A DNA stretch of 64,000 nucleotides from Piscinibacter gummiphilus (GCF_002116905.1 NZ_CP015118.1:1674001-1738000), one strand, 5' to 3'; positions 53,370 to 62,892 are shown, counted from the stretch's first letter. Program-made: numbers and translations. The notes: a model not told the origin generated them from the sequence alone.

Positions 53370-54524
53370 ATGCCCACCCGTAGTTTTGTCATGACCGCCG
53401 AGAACATCATGGGCGCAGGCTGCCTGCCCGACGCCATGACCGTGCTGCAGACCCGCGGCTTCAAGCGTGCCCTGATCGTCACCGACGCCCCGCTGACCCA
53501 GCTGGGCGTGAGCGAGAAGGTCGCCGCCCTGCTGCGCGAGCGCGGCCTCGAGGTGGCGGTGTTCGACGGCGTGCAGCCGAACCCCACGGTGTCGAACGTG
53601 GACGCCGGCCTCGCCGTGCTGAAGTCGTTCGGGGCCGACTGCCTCGTGTCGCTGGGTGGCGGTTCGCCGCACGATTGTGCAAAGGTCATGGCCATCCTGG
53701 CCACCAACGGCGGCACCGTGATGGACTACCGCGGCCTGAACAAGGTCAAGGTGGCCCCGCTGCCCCTCGTGGCCATCAACACCACGGCCGGCACGGCCAG
53801 CGAGCTGACGAAGTTCGCGGTCATCACCGAGGAGACGAAGCACATCAAGATGTCCATCGTCGACCGCCAGGTGGCGCCGCTGCTGTCCGTCAACGACCCC
53901 GAGCTGATGCGCGGCATGCCCGCCTCGCTGACGGCCGCCACCGGCATGGACGCGCTGACCCACGCCGTCGAGGCCTACGTGTCGACCATGGCCACGCCGG
54001 TGACCGACGCCTGTGCGCTGCACGCCATGCGCCTGATCGGCCAGTTCCTCCCGCGCGCCGTGAGCAACGGCAAGGAAGACATCGAGGCCCGCGAGCAGAT
54101 GGCCTACGCCCAGTTCCTCGCCGGCATGGCCTTCAACAACGCGCTGCTCGGCTACGTGCACGCGATGGCCCACCAGCTGGGCGGCCAGTACAACCTGCCG
54201 CACGGCGTGTGCAACGCGATGCTGCTGCCGCACGTGGAGGCCGTGAACGCCGACGCCTGCGCGCCGCGCCTGGGCGACGTTGCCCGCGCGCTGGGCGTGG
54301 ACACCACGGGCCAGAGCGTGGCCGACGCGGCGCAGGCCGGCGTGCAGGCCCTGCGCGACCTGGCCCGCACCGTGGGCATCCCGGCGAAGCTGTCGGAGAT
54401 GGGTGTCAAGCGGGAAGACTTCGCGCTGCTGGCGGCCAATGCGATGAAGGACGGCGCGGGCTACACGAACCCGAAGAAGCTGTCCGCCGACGACCTGATC
54501 GCGATCTTCGAAGCCGCGTACTGA
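53370..54524 (+). CDS. Iron-containing alcohol dehydrogenase
   Basis: The 384-residue group III dehydrogenase has the NAD-binding GGGSPHDCAK, TTAGTASE in the substrate region, and the metal ligands in GMDALTHAVEAY and HAMAHQLGGQYNLPHGVCNA. It interconverts alcohols and aldehydes and may act in methanol or ethanol metabolism. The 145-bp gap upstream contains CCAG-N4-CTGG symmetry but no clear promoter. The start at 53370 fits the family N-terminus (TRSFVMTAENIMGAG). Confidence 0.92.
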   Translation: MPTRSFVMTAENIMGAGCLPDAMTVLQTRGFKRALIVTDAPLTQLGVSEKVAALLRERGLEVAVFDGVQPNPTVSNVDAGLAVLKSFGADCLVSLGGGSPHDCAKVMAILATNGGTVMDYRGLNKVKVAPLPLVAINTTAGTASELTKFAVITEETKHIKMSIVDRQVAPLLSVNDPELMRGMPASLTAATGMDALTHAVEAYVSTMATPVTDACALHAMRLIGQFLPRAVSNGKEDIEAREQMAYAQFLAGMAFNNALLGYVHAMAHQLGGQYNLPHGVCNAMLLPHVEAVNADACAPRLGDVARALGVDTTGQSVADAAQAGVQALRDLARTVGIPAKLSEMGVKREDFALLAANAMKDGAGYTNPKKLSADDLIAIFEAAY

Positions 54525-54538
54525 CGTCACCCCCTCAG

Positions 54539-54602
54539 GTCATCCCGGCGGAGGCCGGGATCCTGTGCGCCCGCCGAAGGTCCCGGCCTCCGCCGGGATG
54601 AC
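54539..54602. repeat. REP-like inverted repeat pair, copy 5, inside a coding end
   Basis: GTCATCCCGGCGGAGGCCGG (from 54539) and its inverse CCGGCCTCCGCCGGGATGAC (ending 54602) are separated by about 14-20 bp. The element overlaps the last codons of the Kef-type gene; its stop codon is formed by the GTCA of the first half-site. Confidence 0.85.
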
Positions 54603-56456
54603 GGACGGGTTGTCCTTCTCCGGCTGCTGCCCCAGGTCCCCGTGCCATCCCGTGCGCCGGTGGCGGCCCTTCGCCTCCTCGCGCTCCTTCGCCCACTGCT
54701 GCTCGAGCTGCTGGCGCCCCTGCTTCGCCATCGCGATCAGCTTGTTCTGGTCGCCGAGGTGCGGGCTCATCTCCTCCAGCAGGTCGATGGTGTGGCGGCG
54801 GAAGCGCAGGGCGAGGTTGCGGGCCTGGTGGCGTTCCATGCCCAGCATCTCGAGCACCGAGCGGCCGCTCATCAGGGCGGAGTCGAGCGTTTCGCGTTCG
54901 ATCAGCGTGACACCCCGCTGGCGAAGGCCGTAGTAGTGCGTCACGTTGCGGGCGCGTGCCACGATGGTGAGGTGGGGGAAGTGCTCGCGCACCACGTCCA
55001 CGGTCTTCAGGCTCTGCGCGACGTCGTCGATGGCCACCACGATGATGCGCGCCTTGTCCGCGCCCGCGGTGCGCAGCAGGTCGAGGCGGGTCGCGTCGCC
55101 GTAGAACGCGGGCATGCCGACGCGGCGGACCGTCTCCACCTGGTCGGCATCGTGCTCCAGCACGGTCACGGCGATGCCGTTGGCGTTGAGCAGGCGGCCC
55201 ACCACCTGGCCGTAGCGGCCGAAGCCCGCGATGATGACCGGGGCCTGCTGCAGTTCGGAGATCTCCGGCAGGTCGGTGCGGCGGCCACGGGCCAGGCCCG
55301 GGATCCACCAGCGGTCGGCCGCCACCAGCATCAGCGGCGTCAGCAGCATCGACACGGCCACCGCCGCCACGAGCAGCGACGACGTGGGGGCGTTGATCAC
55401 GCCGGCCTGCTGTGCCGCCTGGAACACCACGAAGCCGAACTCGCCGCCCTGCGCGAGCAGGATGATGAACACCGGCCGCTCGGGCGCGGGCAGCGGCATG
55501 GCCCGGGCCATGGCCCACAGCACGAGCGCCTTCAGCGCGAGGAAGCCGATCACGATGGCCGCGATCAGCACCGGCTGCGCCAGCACCACGGCGAAGTCGA
55601 CGCTCATGCCCACCGCGATGAAGAAGAGGCCGAGCAGCAGGCCCTTGAAGGGTTCGATGTCGGTCTCGAGCTCGCGGCGGTACTCGCTTTCGGCGAGCAG
55701 CACGCCGGCGAGGAAGGCGCCCAGCGCCATCGACAGGCCCACCGCCTGCATCAGCGACGCGGTGGCCACCACCAGCAGCAGCGCGGCGGCGGTGAAGATC
55801 TCGGGCGAGGCGCTGCGGGCGATCCAGCGCAGCGCGGGACGCAGCAGCAACCGGCCGCCGAGCACGATGGCCACGATCATGCCGAGCCCCTTGCCGGCGG
55901 CGAGCCAGCCGTGGCCCGGCTCCGCGTCGTGCGCGCCCGACAGCGCGAGCGCCGGCACCAGCGCGAGGATGGGGATGGCCGCGATGTCCTGCAGCAGCGC
56001 GACGCTCAGCAGGCTCTGGCCACCGGTGGTGCTCATCAGGTTGCGTTCGGCGAGCACGCCGAGGCCGATGGCGGTGGACGACAGCGCGAGGCCCAGCGAG
56101 GCCACCAGGGCCAGCTGCCACCGCACGCCGCAGCCCACGGCGACCGCCGCCAGCAGCAGCGCCGAGCCCGCCAGCTGCACCGAGCCCCAGCCGAAGATGG
56201 GCTTGCGCAGCGCCCACAGGCGGCGGGGTTCGAGTTCGAGGCCCACGAGGAACAGCATCAGCACGACGCCGAACTCGGCGAAGTGCAGCATGTCCTGCGG
56301 GTCGGTGATGAGGCGCAGGCCCCACGGGCCGATGGCGATGCCGGCCACCAGGTAGCCGATGATGGAGCCGAGACCGAGTTTTTTCGCGAGGGGCACCGCG
56401 AGCACCGCGGCGCTGAGGTAGACCAGGGCGCCGGACAGCCAGTTGCCGTGTTCCAT
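54540..56456 (-). CDS. Kef-type monovalent cation:proton antiporter (CPA2)
   Basis: The 638-residue protein has about a dozen membrane segments in residues 1-380 (LGLGSIIGYLVAGIAIGPWG; GLALSSTAIGLGVLAERN; LLAQGGEFGFVVF). A TrkA-N domain begins near residue 406 with the GFGRYGQVVG nucleotide-binding motif. Family members KefB and KefC are glutathione-gated potassium/proton antiporters that protect against electrophiles. The C-terminal ~20 residues (IPAEAGTFGGRTGSRPPPG) come from a REP-like repeat, so the tail is non-conserved in origin. It lies 2 bp behind the partner gene. Confidence 0.92.
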   Translation of the reverse strand: MEHGNWLSGALVYLSAAVLAVPLAKKLGLGSIIGYLVAGIAIGPWGLRLITDPQDMLHFAEFGVVLMLFLVGLELEPRRLWALRKPIFGWGSVQLAGSALLLAAVAVGCGVRWQLALVASLGLALSSTAIGLGVLAERNLMSTTGGQSLLSVALLQDIAAIPILALVPALALSGAHDAEPGHGWLAAGKGLGMIVAIVLGGRLLLRPALRWIARSASPEIFTAAALLLVVATASLMQAVGLSMALGAFLAGVLLAESEYRRELETDIEPFKGLLLGLFFIAVGMSVDFAVVLAQPVLIAAIVIGFLALKALVLWAMARAMPLPAPERPVFIILLAQGGEFGFVVFQAAQQAGVINAPTSSLLVAAVAVSMLLTPLMLVAADRWWIPGLARGRRTDLPEISELQQAPVIIAGFGRYGQVVGRLLNANGIAVTVLEHDADQVETVRRVGMPAFYGDATRLDLLRTAGADKARIIVVAIDDVAQSLKTVDVVREHFPHLTIVARARNVTHYYGLRQRGVTLIERETLDSALMSGRSVLEMLGMERHQARNLALRFRRHTIDLLEEMSPHLGDQNKLIAMAKQGRQQLEQQWAKEREEAKGRHRRTGWHGDLGQQPEKDNPSVIPAEAGTFGGRTGSRPPPG

Positions 56457-56458
56457 CG

Positions 56459-57076
56459 TCAGGCGCCTTCCTCGACCAGGGCGGGGCGGGCCGTCTCGGG
56501 CACCTCGCACGCCGTGCATTCGGGCAGGTCGGCCAGCTCCGGCCAGTCGGGGTAGCTGTGCAGGCGCTCGGCGAACAGCGCGGCCTGGCGTTCCACCTCG
56601 TCGTCCGTCAGGCGGTGCGCGCCGTGCATCACCATGGGCGGCAGGAAACGCATGCCGCACAGCGCGGCGGTCTGCTCGTACGGAGGCAGGAAGGCATCGA
56701 AGTGGTAGCGGTTGTAGTCGGTGGGGCGGTACGAGGTCTCGGGGCCGCCCGTGGACACCGCGAGCCAGAGGTCCTTGCCGTAGAGGGCCTGGCGGCCGTG
56801 GCCGTAGGCCCAGCCGTAGGTCAGCACCTCGTCCAGCCACAGCTTCATCAGCGGCGGCATGTGGTACCAGTGCAGGGGGTGCTGCCAGACCACCAGTCGG
56901 GCGTCGGCCATGGCGCGTTGCTCGGCCGCGACGTCGATCAGGTAGTCGGGGTAGAGGGCGTACAGGTCGCGCACCTCGGCCCGGGCCACGGTGGACGCCG
57001 CGTTCATCAGGGCCCGGTTGACCCTCGAATGTTCGAGGTGGGGATGGGCGGTCAGGACGAGGATGTCGGCGGGCAT
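56459..57076 (-). CDS. KefF/KefG-like NAD(P)H oxidoreductase, Kef accessory protein
   Basis: The 205-residue flavodoxin-fold protein has ILVLTAHPHLEHSRVNRAL and the WQHPLHWYHMPPLMKLWLDEVLTYGWAYGHG signature of KefF/KefG and modulator-of-drug-activity B relatives. In known systems such proteins activate the Kef antiporter and reduce quinones. It sits directly upstream of the antiporter gene on the same strand, 2 bp away. The C-terminus carries a CTAC pair and an acidic tail. Confidence 0.9.
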   Translation of the reverse strand: MPADILVLTAHPHLEHSRVNRALMNAASTVARAEVRDLYALYPDYLIDVAAEQRAMADARLVVWQHPLHWYHMPPLMKLWLDEVLTYGWAYGHGRQALYGKDLWLAVSTGGPETSYRPTDYNRYHFDAFLPPYEQTAALCGMRFLPPMVMHGAHRLTDDEVERQAALFAERLHSYPDWPELADLPECTACEVPETARPALVEEGA

Positions 57077-57152
57077 GGGGAGAACTCGGGATGGGCGGAC
57101 GGCGCAGCCCGTTAACATAACCGCAAACTGACTGACACTGCAGGAGCATCGC

Positions 57153-57773
57153 ATGCCCGTGATCGTGGTGGCCAATCCGAAGGGCGGGGTGGGGAAGAGC
57201 ACCCTGTCGACCAACATCGCGGGTTACTTCGCCTCGGCGGGGCACGCGGTGATGCTCGGCGACGTGGACCGGCAGCAGTCCACCCGCACCTGGCTGTCCA
57301 TGCGCCCGCCGCACCTCGCGCCCATCACGGGCTGGGACGTGAACCAGGACGAGGTCGTGCGCCCCCCGAAGGGCACCACGCACGTGGTGCTCGACACCCC
57401 CGCCGGCCTGCACGGCAAGCGGCTCGACGCGGTCATGAAGATCGCCGACCAGGTGATCGTGCCGCTGCAGCCGAGCATCTTCGACATCCACGCCACCCAC
57501 GCCTTCGTGCGCGAGCTCAAGGCGCACAAGCGCAACGACAAGGTCCAGGTGGGCCTCGTGGGCATGCGCACCCGCGAGGGCACGATCTCGGCCGACCAGC
57601 TGCACAAGTTCCTCGAGACGCTCGACGTGCCGCTCGTGGCCTTCCTGCGCGACACCCAGAACTACGTGCACCTCGCCGCCCGCGGCCTCACGCTGTGGGA
57701 CGTGGCCCCGAGCCGGGTGCAGCGCGACCTGGAGCAGTGGCAGCCGCTCACGCACTGGCTCGGCCGCGCCTAG
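57153..57773 (+). CDS. Orphan ParA-family ATPase
   Basis: The 206-residue protein has the deviant Walker A KGGVGKST (residues 10-17), DVDRQQSTRTW in the A' region and VLDTPAGL as Walker B. Short ParA proteins without ParB or an origin position protein clusters such as chemoreceptors or carboxysomes, or plasmid-like cargo. No ParB, parS site or replication gene lies nearby, so a chromosomal partitioning role is unlikely; the cargo is unknown. Confidence 0.9.
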   Translation: MPVIVVANPKGGVGKSTLSTNIAGYFASAGHAVMLGDVDRQQSTRTWLSMRPPHLAPITGWDVNQDEVVRPPKGTTHVVLDTPAGLHGKRLDAVMKIADQVIVPLQPSIFDIHATHAFVRELKAHKRNDKVQVGLVGMRTREGTISADQLHKFLETLDVPLVAFLRDTQNYVHLAARGLTLWDVAPSRVQRDLEQWQPLTHWLGRA

Positions 57774-57845
57774 GCGACAGCGCGCCGGGGCCGGATGCCG
57801 AACAATGGGTGTCCGCCCTCCGTCTCCACCCACCGGACCCGACGC

Positions 57846-58298
57846 ATGAAATCCTTCGACAAGATCACCGACCTGCAGGCCCTCGTGGGCCAGGAACTGG
57901 GCGTGAGCGACTGGATCACCATCGACCAGAAACGCATCGACCTGTTCGCCGACGCCACGGGCGACCACCAGTGGATCCACCTCGACGCCGAGCGCGCGGC
58001 CAAGGGCCCGTTCGGCACCACCATCGCCCACGGCTTCCTGACCCTGAGCCTGCTGCCCGAGATGACCGCCAACGCGTTCAAGGTGCTCGACACGAAGATG
58101 GGCGTGAACTACGGCCTGAACAAGGTGCGGTTCCCCTCGCCCGTGCCCGTGAACAGCAAGGTGCGGGGCCGCTTCAAGCTGGTCTCGTACGAGCCGCTGG
58201 AAGGCGGGGCGCAGATCACGGTCGAGGCCACGATGGAACGCGAGGGCGGCACCAAGCCCGTCTGCGTGGCCGAGTCGCTGTCGCGACGCTACTGGTAA
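57846..58298 (+). CDS. MaoC-family enoyl-CoA hydratase
   Basis: The 150-residue hot-dog protein has the MaoC active-site pattern FADATGDHQWIHLD and GPFGTTIAHGFLTLSLLP, with the catalytic Asp and His. It should hydrate 2-enoyl-CoA to the (R)-3-hydroxy form, as in PhaJ, or act in a related CoA pathway. The start is set by the domain (MKSFDKITDLQALVGQELG). It follows parA by 72 bp. Confidence 0.9.
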   Translation: MKSFDKITDLQALVGQELGVSDWITIDQKRIDLFADATGDHQWIHLDAERAAKGPFGTTIAHGFLTLSLLPEMTANAFKVLDTKMGVNYGLNKVRFPSPVPVNSKVRGRFKLVSYEPLEGGAQITVEATMEREGGTKPVCVAESLSRRYW

Positions 58299-58416
58299 CG
58301 TCACCCGACGCTTCTCTCCACCCCGCGGACGGTCCGGCCTTCCCCCTTTGGAGGGTGCGGCCGGCCATGCCATTCCGGCGTACGATCCCGGGTCGTGGCA
58401 TCTGCTCGGAGAGAAC

Positions 58417-59154
58417 ATGAAAGTACTGCTGGTTGATGACCACCCCCTGATCCTGTCCGCGCTGCAGACCGTGATCCAGGGCCTGGGCGACCACGTCAAC
58501 GTGGTGGGTGTGGGCAGTGCCCGCGCCGCCCGCGAGACCCTGCAGGCCGACAGCGACTTCGACCTCGTGCTGCTCGACCTGCAGCTCGGCGACGCCGACG
58601 GGTTCGACCTCCTCGTGGAATTCCGCGCCGCCTACCCGGCGCTGCCGGTGGTCGTGGTGTCCGCCTCCGACCGGGCGAGCGACGTGATCCGTTCCATCGA
58701 CCAGGGCGCCATGGGCTTCGTGCCGAAGCGCGCCACGAACGACACGCTCTTCGAGGCGCTGCACATGGTGATGTCCGGCGGCATCTACGTGCCGCCCATG
58801 AACATCGGCGCCGACAACACGGGCCTGTCGCCCATGAACACCGGCCGCGAGGACCTGAACACGGTCCAGCGCGAGGCCGTCGACAGCGAATTCCAGAAAC
58901 AGCCGAGCCTCGCCTCGCTCGGCCTGACCCCGCGGCAGACCGACGTGCTCGCGCTGCTGCTGCAGGGCAACCCCAACAAGCTGATCGCCCGTGAACTGGG
59001 CCTGTCCGTCGAGACGGTCAAGGACCACGTGGCGGCCGTGCTGCGCGCGCTGGGTGTCAGCTCGCGCACGCAGGCCGTGCTCGCGGTCAGCCAGATGAGC
59101 CAGAAGCACGGCGGGTTCTCGACGTGGCGTGGCAGTTCCAACAGCCCCCGATGA
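58417..59154 (+). CDS. LuxR-type response regulator (NarL/FixJ family)
   Basis: The 245-residue protein has an N-terminal receiver domain with the phospho-acceptor D54 in LLDLQLGD and a C-terminal LuxR helix-turn-helix (LTPRQTDVLALLLQG, NKLIARELGLSVETVKDHV). The linker contains a repeated PMN motif. The stop lies 4 bp before the ATG of the hybrid kinase, so they form one operon and are likely partners. A GGAGAG site precedes the start at 58417. Target genes are unknown. Confidence 0.93.
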   Translation: MKVLLVDDHPLILSALQTVIQGLGDHVNVVGVGSARAARETLQADSDFDLVLLDLQLGDADGFDLLVEFRAAYPALPVVVVSASDRASDVIRSIDQGAMGFVPKRATNDTLFEALHMVMSGGIYVPPMNIGADNTGLSPMNTGREDLNTVQREAVDSEFQKQPSLASLGLTPRQTDVLALLLQGNPNKLIARELGLSVETVKDHVAAVLRALGVSSRTQAVLAVSQMSQKHGGFSTWRGSSNSPR

Positions 59155-59158
59155 TGTG

Positions 59159-61030
59159 ATGTCCGCGCCGTCCCCTTCCGAACTCTCCCCGCTGCCGCCG
59201 CCCACCCCAGCCGACGCAGCCTCCGCCGCGGCGGAGAACGCCACGGCCCTGAAGGCCATGATCGAGGACCAGGCGTCCGCCGAGCGGGTCGCCAACATCT
59301 TCTCGTACCTGCCCACCACCCAGGCCGCCAACGTGGCCGGCGCCGGCGTGGTGGCGGTGCTGTACTGGGAGCACGTGCCGCACATCGGCATGCTCGTGTG
59401 GCTCGGCCTGCTGGTGCTGCTGGGCCTCGCCCGCACGGTGATGTACCGGCACTTCAAGCGCGAACAGCCCACCGCCCACGAGCGGCTGCTGAAGTACTAC
59501 CAGGGCTGGCGCTACAGCACGCTCGCCGCGGGCGTGCTGTGGGGCGCGGCCGCGTGGTTCTTCTACAGCCACGGCGGGGTCACCGAGAAGATCGGCCTGA
59601 TCCTCACGATCTACAGCTTCTGCATGGCCGCCATGCAGATCCTCTCGCCGCAGCACCACACGTTCTACGAGTTCTGCGTGCTCGCGCTGGTGCCGCTTGT
59701 CGTCAAGGTGGCCTGGCCCGGCACGTTCGAGGACCTGTTCCTCTCCGGCGTGCTCGTGTTCATCTTCGGCATCACGGTGTCGCTGAGCCGCCTGTACCGC
59801 AAGAACTTCGAAGGCCTGCTGCAGATCAAGGAGCGGGCCGACCAGCTGCTCGTGCAGCTGCGCGCCGAGAAGGCCGCGGCCGACCAGGCCCGCCAGGAGG
59901 CCGAGGTCGCCAACCGCGCGAAGACGCAGTTCTTCGCCGCCGCCAGCCACGACCTGCGCCAGCCGCTGCATGCCATGGGCCTCTTCGCCGAGGCGCTGCG
60001 CCAGCGCAGCCACGACGAGGAGGTCACGAGCCTCGTGACGAGCATCAACGGCTCGGTCGACGCGCTCGAGGGCCTGTTCTCCGAGTTGCTCGACATCACG
60101 AAGATCGACACCGGCGGTGTCGACGTGACCCCCGAGCACTTCAACATCGGCGACATCTTCCGCAAGCTGCGCCTGCACTTCGAACCCACGGCCTTCGAGA
60201 AGGGCCTCGCGCTGCGCTTCCGCGGCGAGAGCCACAACGTCTACGCCGACCCGGTGCTCGTCGAGCGCGTGCTGCGCAACCTGGTGTCGAACGCCATCCG
60301 CTACACCAACGACGGCAGCGTGCTCGTCAGCTGCCGCCGCCGCGACGGCCGCATGGTGCTGCAGGTGTGGGACACCGGCGTGGGCATCCGCGAACGCGAG
60401 CAGACGCGCATCTTCGAGGAGTTCTACCAGGTGCCGCACAGCGAGGTGCTGTCGCCGCAGCAGCGCAAGGGCCTCGGCCTCGGCCTCGCCATCGTCAAGC
60501 GCCTGGCCGACCTGATCGGCGCGCCGCTCGCACTGCGCTCGCGGCCGGGCCACGGCACGGTCTTCTCGCTGACGCTGCCCATCGGCAAGGCGCCGCGGTC
60601 GCAGTCGCTGTCCGGCGTGGCCGGCAAGGCACCGCTGGGCCTCACGCTCGACCACAAGTTCATCGTGGTGGTGGAAGACGAACCCGCGGTGCGCGGCGGC
60701 CTCGAGGTGCTGCTCAAGGGCTGGGGTGCCACGGTCGCCACCTTCGAGACCGTGGAAGCCAGCCGCGCCTGGGCCGCCACCGCGCCGGCCGACGCGAAGG
60801 CGCCGGACCTGCTGGTGGTGGACTACCGCCTCGAACACGGCAACACGGGCCTGGACGCGATCCAGGCGCTGCGCGCCCGGTTCGGCCCCGTGGCGGCCAT
60901 CATGGTCACCGGCAGCACGATGAGCGGGCTGGAGGCGGACGCGCAGGCGCACAACTTCCACCTGCTGGTCAAGCCGGTGGTGCCGAACAAGCTGCGCGCG
61001 ATGATCGGGTTCAAGCTGGGCGTGCGCTGA
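59159..61030 (+). CDS. Hybrid histidine kinase partnering the LuxR regulator
   Basis: The 623-residue protein has about six membrane segments (residues 65-215) and a coiled coil. The HisKA domain carries H264 in AASHDLRQPLHAMGLFAE, a variant H-box (HDLRQPLH) found in one kinase subclass. A HATPase domain follows (VSNAIRYTNDG, DTGVGI, GLGLGLAIV), then a C-terminal receiver with D555 in LLVVDYRLEHG. ATG 59159 was preferred over the earlier GTG. The receiver at the end could pass the phosphate to the adjacent regulator or act as a phosphate sink. Confidence 0.92.
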   Translation: MSAPSPSELSPLPPPTPADAASAAAENATALKAMIEDQASAERVANIFSYLPTTQAANVAGAGVVAVLYWEHVPHIGMLVWLGLLVLLGLARTVMYRHFKREQPTAHERLLKYYQGWRYSTLAAGVLWGAAAWFFYSHGGVTEKIGLILTIYSFCMAAMQILSPQHHTFYEFCVLALVPLVVKVAWPGTFEDLFLSGVLVFIFGITVSLSRLYRKNFEGLLQIKERADQLLVQLRAEKAAADQARQEAEVANRAKTQFFAAASHDLRQPLHAMGLFAEALRQRSHDEEVTSLVTSINGSVDALEGLFSELLDITKIDTGGVDVTPEHFNIGDIFRKLRLHFEPTAFEKGLALRFRGESHNVYADPVLVERVLRNLVSNAIRYTNDGSVLVSCRRRDGRMVLQVWDTGVGIREREQTRIFEEFYQVPHSEVLSPQQRKGLGLGLAIVKRLADLIGAPLALRSRPGHGTVFSLTLPIGKAPRSQSLSGVAGKAPLGLTLDHKFIVVVEDEPAVRGGLEVLLKGWGATVATFETVEASRAWAATAPADAKAPDLLVVDYRLEHGNTGLDAIQALRARFGPVAAIMVTGSTMSGLEADAQAHNFHLLVKPVVPNKLRAMIGFKLGVR

Positions 61031-61139
61031 CGCTTCGTCGCGAGGCATCTGGGGTCGGCCCTAGCTGGGAGCGGCCCGAGCTTACGGGCGGGGGCTGAAC
61101 TCCCTACGCTCGGCGGTCATCGAAGCTTCATCGACCGCC

Positions 61140-62858
61140 ATGCTGCCCACCCTCGACCGCGCCACCCGCCGTCCCGATGCCGACAACGACGCGGCCCAGT
61201 CCGCCACCGCGGCGGCCGCGGCCCAGGCGGCCCGCGAGTCGGCCCAGCGCATCCACGACCCGGCGCACCGCGCGGCCGCCGGCTGGGGCCTCGCCGAGAA
61301 GACAGTGCCCGCGAACGCGAGCCCCGCCACCCGCGCGGAGGCCGACGCCAGCGCCAACGCGCGCACGGCGCTCGACCGCAAGGATCTCCCCGCCGCGCAG
61401 CGCCAGCAGGTGCACGACGCCGTGCTGCGCCTCGGCAACGGCCTGGTCGACGGCAAGGTCGATCCGCACATCAACGACACCTTCCGCCAGCACCTCTACC
61501 GCCTCGCCACCGAACCCCACGACTCGCCGGACTTCCGCGGCGCGCTCGCGCAGATGTCCGCGGCCGCGGACACGCTCGGCCGGGTCGAGCTGGCACCCGG
61601 CAGCAAACTCCTGTACGACCCGCGGGCGAACCAGCCCGAGGTGTCGCGCGCCGGGCTGCCGGAGCTGAAGGTGCCGCAGATCGACGCGGACGTCTACTAC
61701 AAAACCGCCGACGGCGTGGTTCACCTCGATGGCGCGAAGGCCTCGCCCGAAGCGCTGTCGAACGAAGTGCAGAAGGCGAGGGACAAGGGGGCCGACAGCC
61801 AGCTGGGCCGCCAGTCCGAATGGGAGCGGGCCAACTCCGTGCAGGATCCTCGCCGCCTCGGCATGTTCGTGCTCGACAGCGGTCCGGGCTTCAGCCACCT
61901 GATGGACGGCAAGAACGTCGCGAAGCTCGCCGAGCTGGCCAACAACGACCTCGACGCGCGCCGCTTCGTCGTGGGCGACCGTGCCTACTCGGTCAACGAC
62001 TTCAAGCAGATCATCGGCGACGCGAAGGTCAAGGCCGACGCCCACGTGGCGACGTTGCGCCAGCAGCACCTCGACGCGGGCGGCGATCCGAAAGCGTTCA
62101 AGCCGGGCCCGGCCTACGCCGAGTTCTACCGCAGCACCGCCTCCAGCACCGAGCAGGTGGCGCGCAGCTACGGCGCCACCTACGGCGAAGCCCGCCCGCC
62201 GCTCAAACCCCTCGACCCGGCCTCGCTGCCGAGCCTGAAGCAGGGCGGCGCGTTCGGTGCCGTGGCGGCCGGTGGCCTGACGTTCGTGCGGGTCGCGTCC
62301 GACGGGAAGCTGACGCTGGGCGACGCGGGCGAGGTCGCGAAACACACGGCGCTTGGCGGCGCCACGGGCGTGGTGGCGGCGGCGGGCGAAAAGGCCGTGA
62401 CCCCGGTGATCGACCGTGCCATCGGCGCCACGGTGCAGCGCACCGCCACGTCGGTGGCGGGCCGCGTCGCGAGCCAGTCGTCGGCCGAGGCGACGGCCGC
62501 CTTCGGCGCGGGCGCCCGCACGCTGGTGTCGCGGGCGGGTGGCGCCACCGTCGTGGGCGCGGTGATCGCCACCGGCATCTCCGCGTACGAGAACCGCGAT
62601 GGCCTTGCCAAGGGCGACTCGAAGGCCATCGGCAACGTGACGGCGGACGCCACCGTCGCCGTGGGATCGATCGCCGCCGCCACGGCCGCGGGTGCCGCCA
62701 TCGGCAGTGTCGTGCCGGTCGCCGGCACGGCCGTCGGCGCGGTGGTGGGCCTCGCGGTGGGTGTGGGCGTGGCCTACGGCGCGCAGATCTCGGGCGCGCG
62801 GGACGCCGTCGCCAACACGGTGTCCGGCTGGGTCGACGGGGTCAAGGGCTGGTTCTGA
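61140..62858 (+). CDS. Unrecognised protein with glycine-zipper C-terminus (effector-like)
   Basis: The 572-residue protein has no signal peptide. Residues 1-90 are Ala-rich and helical; a central soluble region includes PQIDADVYYKTADGVVHLDG and SVNDFKQIIGDAKVKAD; from about residue 380 come hydrophobic, Ala/Gly-rich stretches. Near the end AAGAAIGSVVPVAG and AVGAVVGLAVGVGVAYGA form a glycine zipper typical of membrane-inserting segments. The layout resembles secreted pore-forming effectors, but no known toxin domain was recognised. No ribosome site precedes the ATG. The next gene, 34 bp on, could be a partner. Confidence 0.75.
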   Translation: MLPTLDRATRRPDADNDAAQSATAAAAAQAARESAQRIHDPAHRAAAGWGLAEKTVPANASPATRAEADASANARTALDRKDLPAAQRQQVHDAVLRLGNGLVDGKVDPHINDTFRQHLYRLATEPHDSPDFRGALAQMSAAADTLGRVELAPGSKLLYDPRANQPEVSRAGLPELKVPQIDADVYYKTADGVVHLDGAKASPEALSNEVQKARDKGADSQLGRQSEWERANSVQDPRRLGMFVLDSGPGFSHLMDGKNVAKLAELANNDLDARRFVVGDRAYSVNDFKQIIGDAKVKADAHVATLRQQHLDAGGDPKAFKPGPAYAEFYRSTASSTEQVARSYGATYGEARPPLKPLDPASLPSLKQGGAFGAVAAGGLTFVRVASDGKLTLGDAGEVAKHTALGGATGVVAAAGEKAVTPVIDRAIGATVQRTATSVAGRVASQSSAEATAAFGAGARTLVSRAGGATVVGAVIATGISAYENRDGLAKGDSKAIGNVTADATVAVGSIAAATAAGAAIGSVVPVAGTAVGAVVGLAVGVGVAYGAQISGARDAVANTVSGWVDGVKGWF

Positions 62859-62892
62859 CGCGGCGGGTGTGCGCCTGCGCGATGATCGGGGC

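Noticed and set aside
57153..57773. ParA as a marker of a replication or partition origin
   Set aside because: No ParB, parS palindromes, dnaA boxes or replication genes lie nearby.
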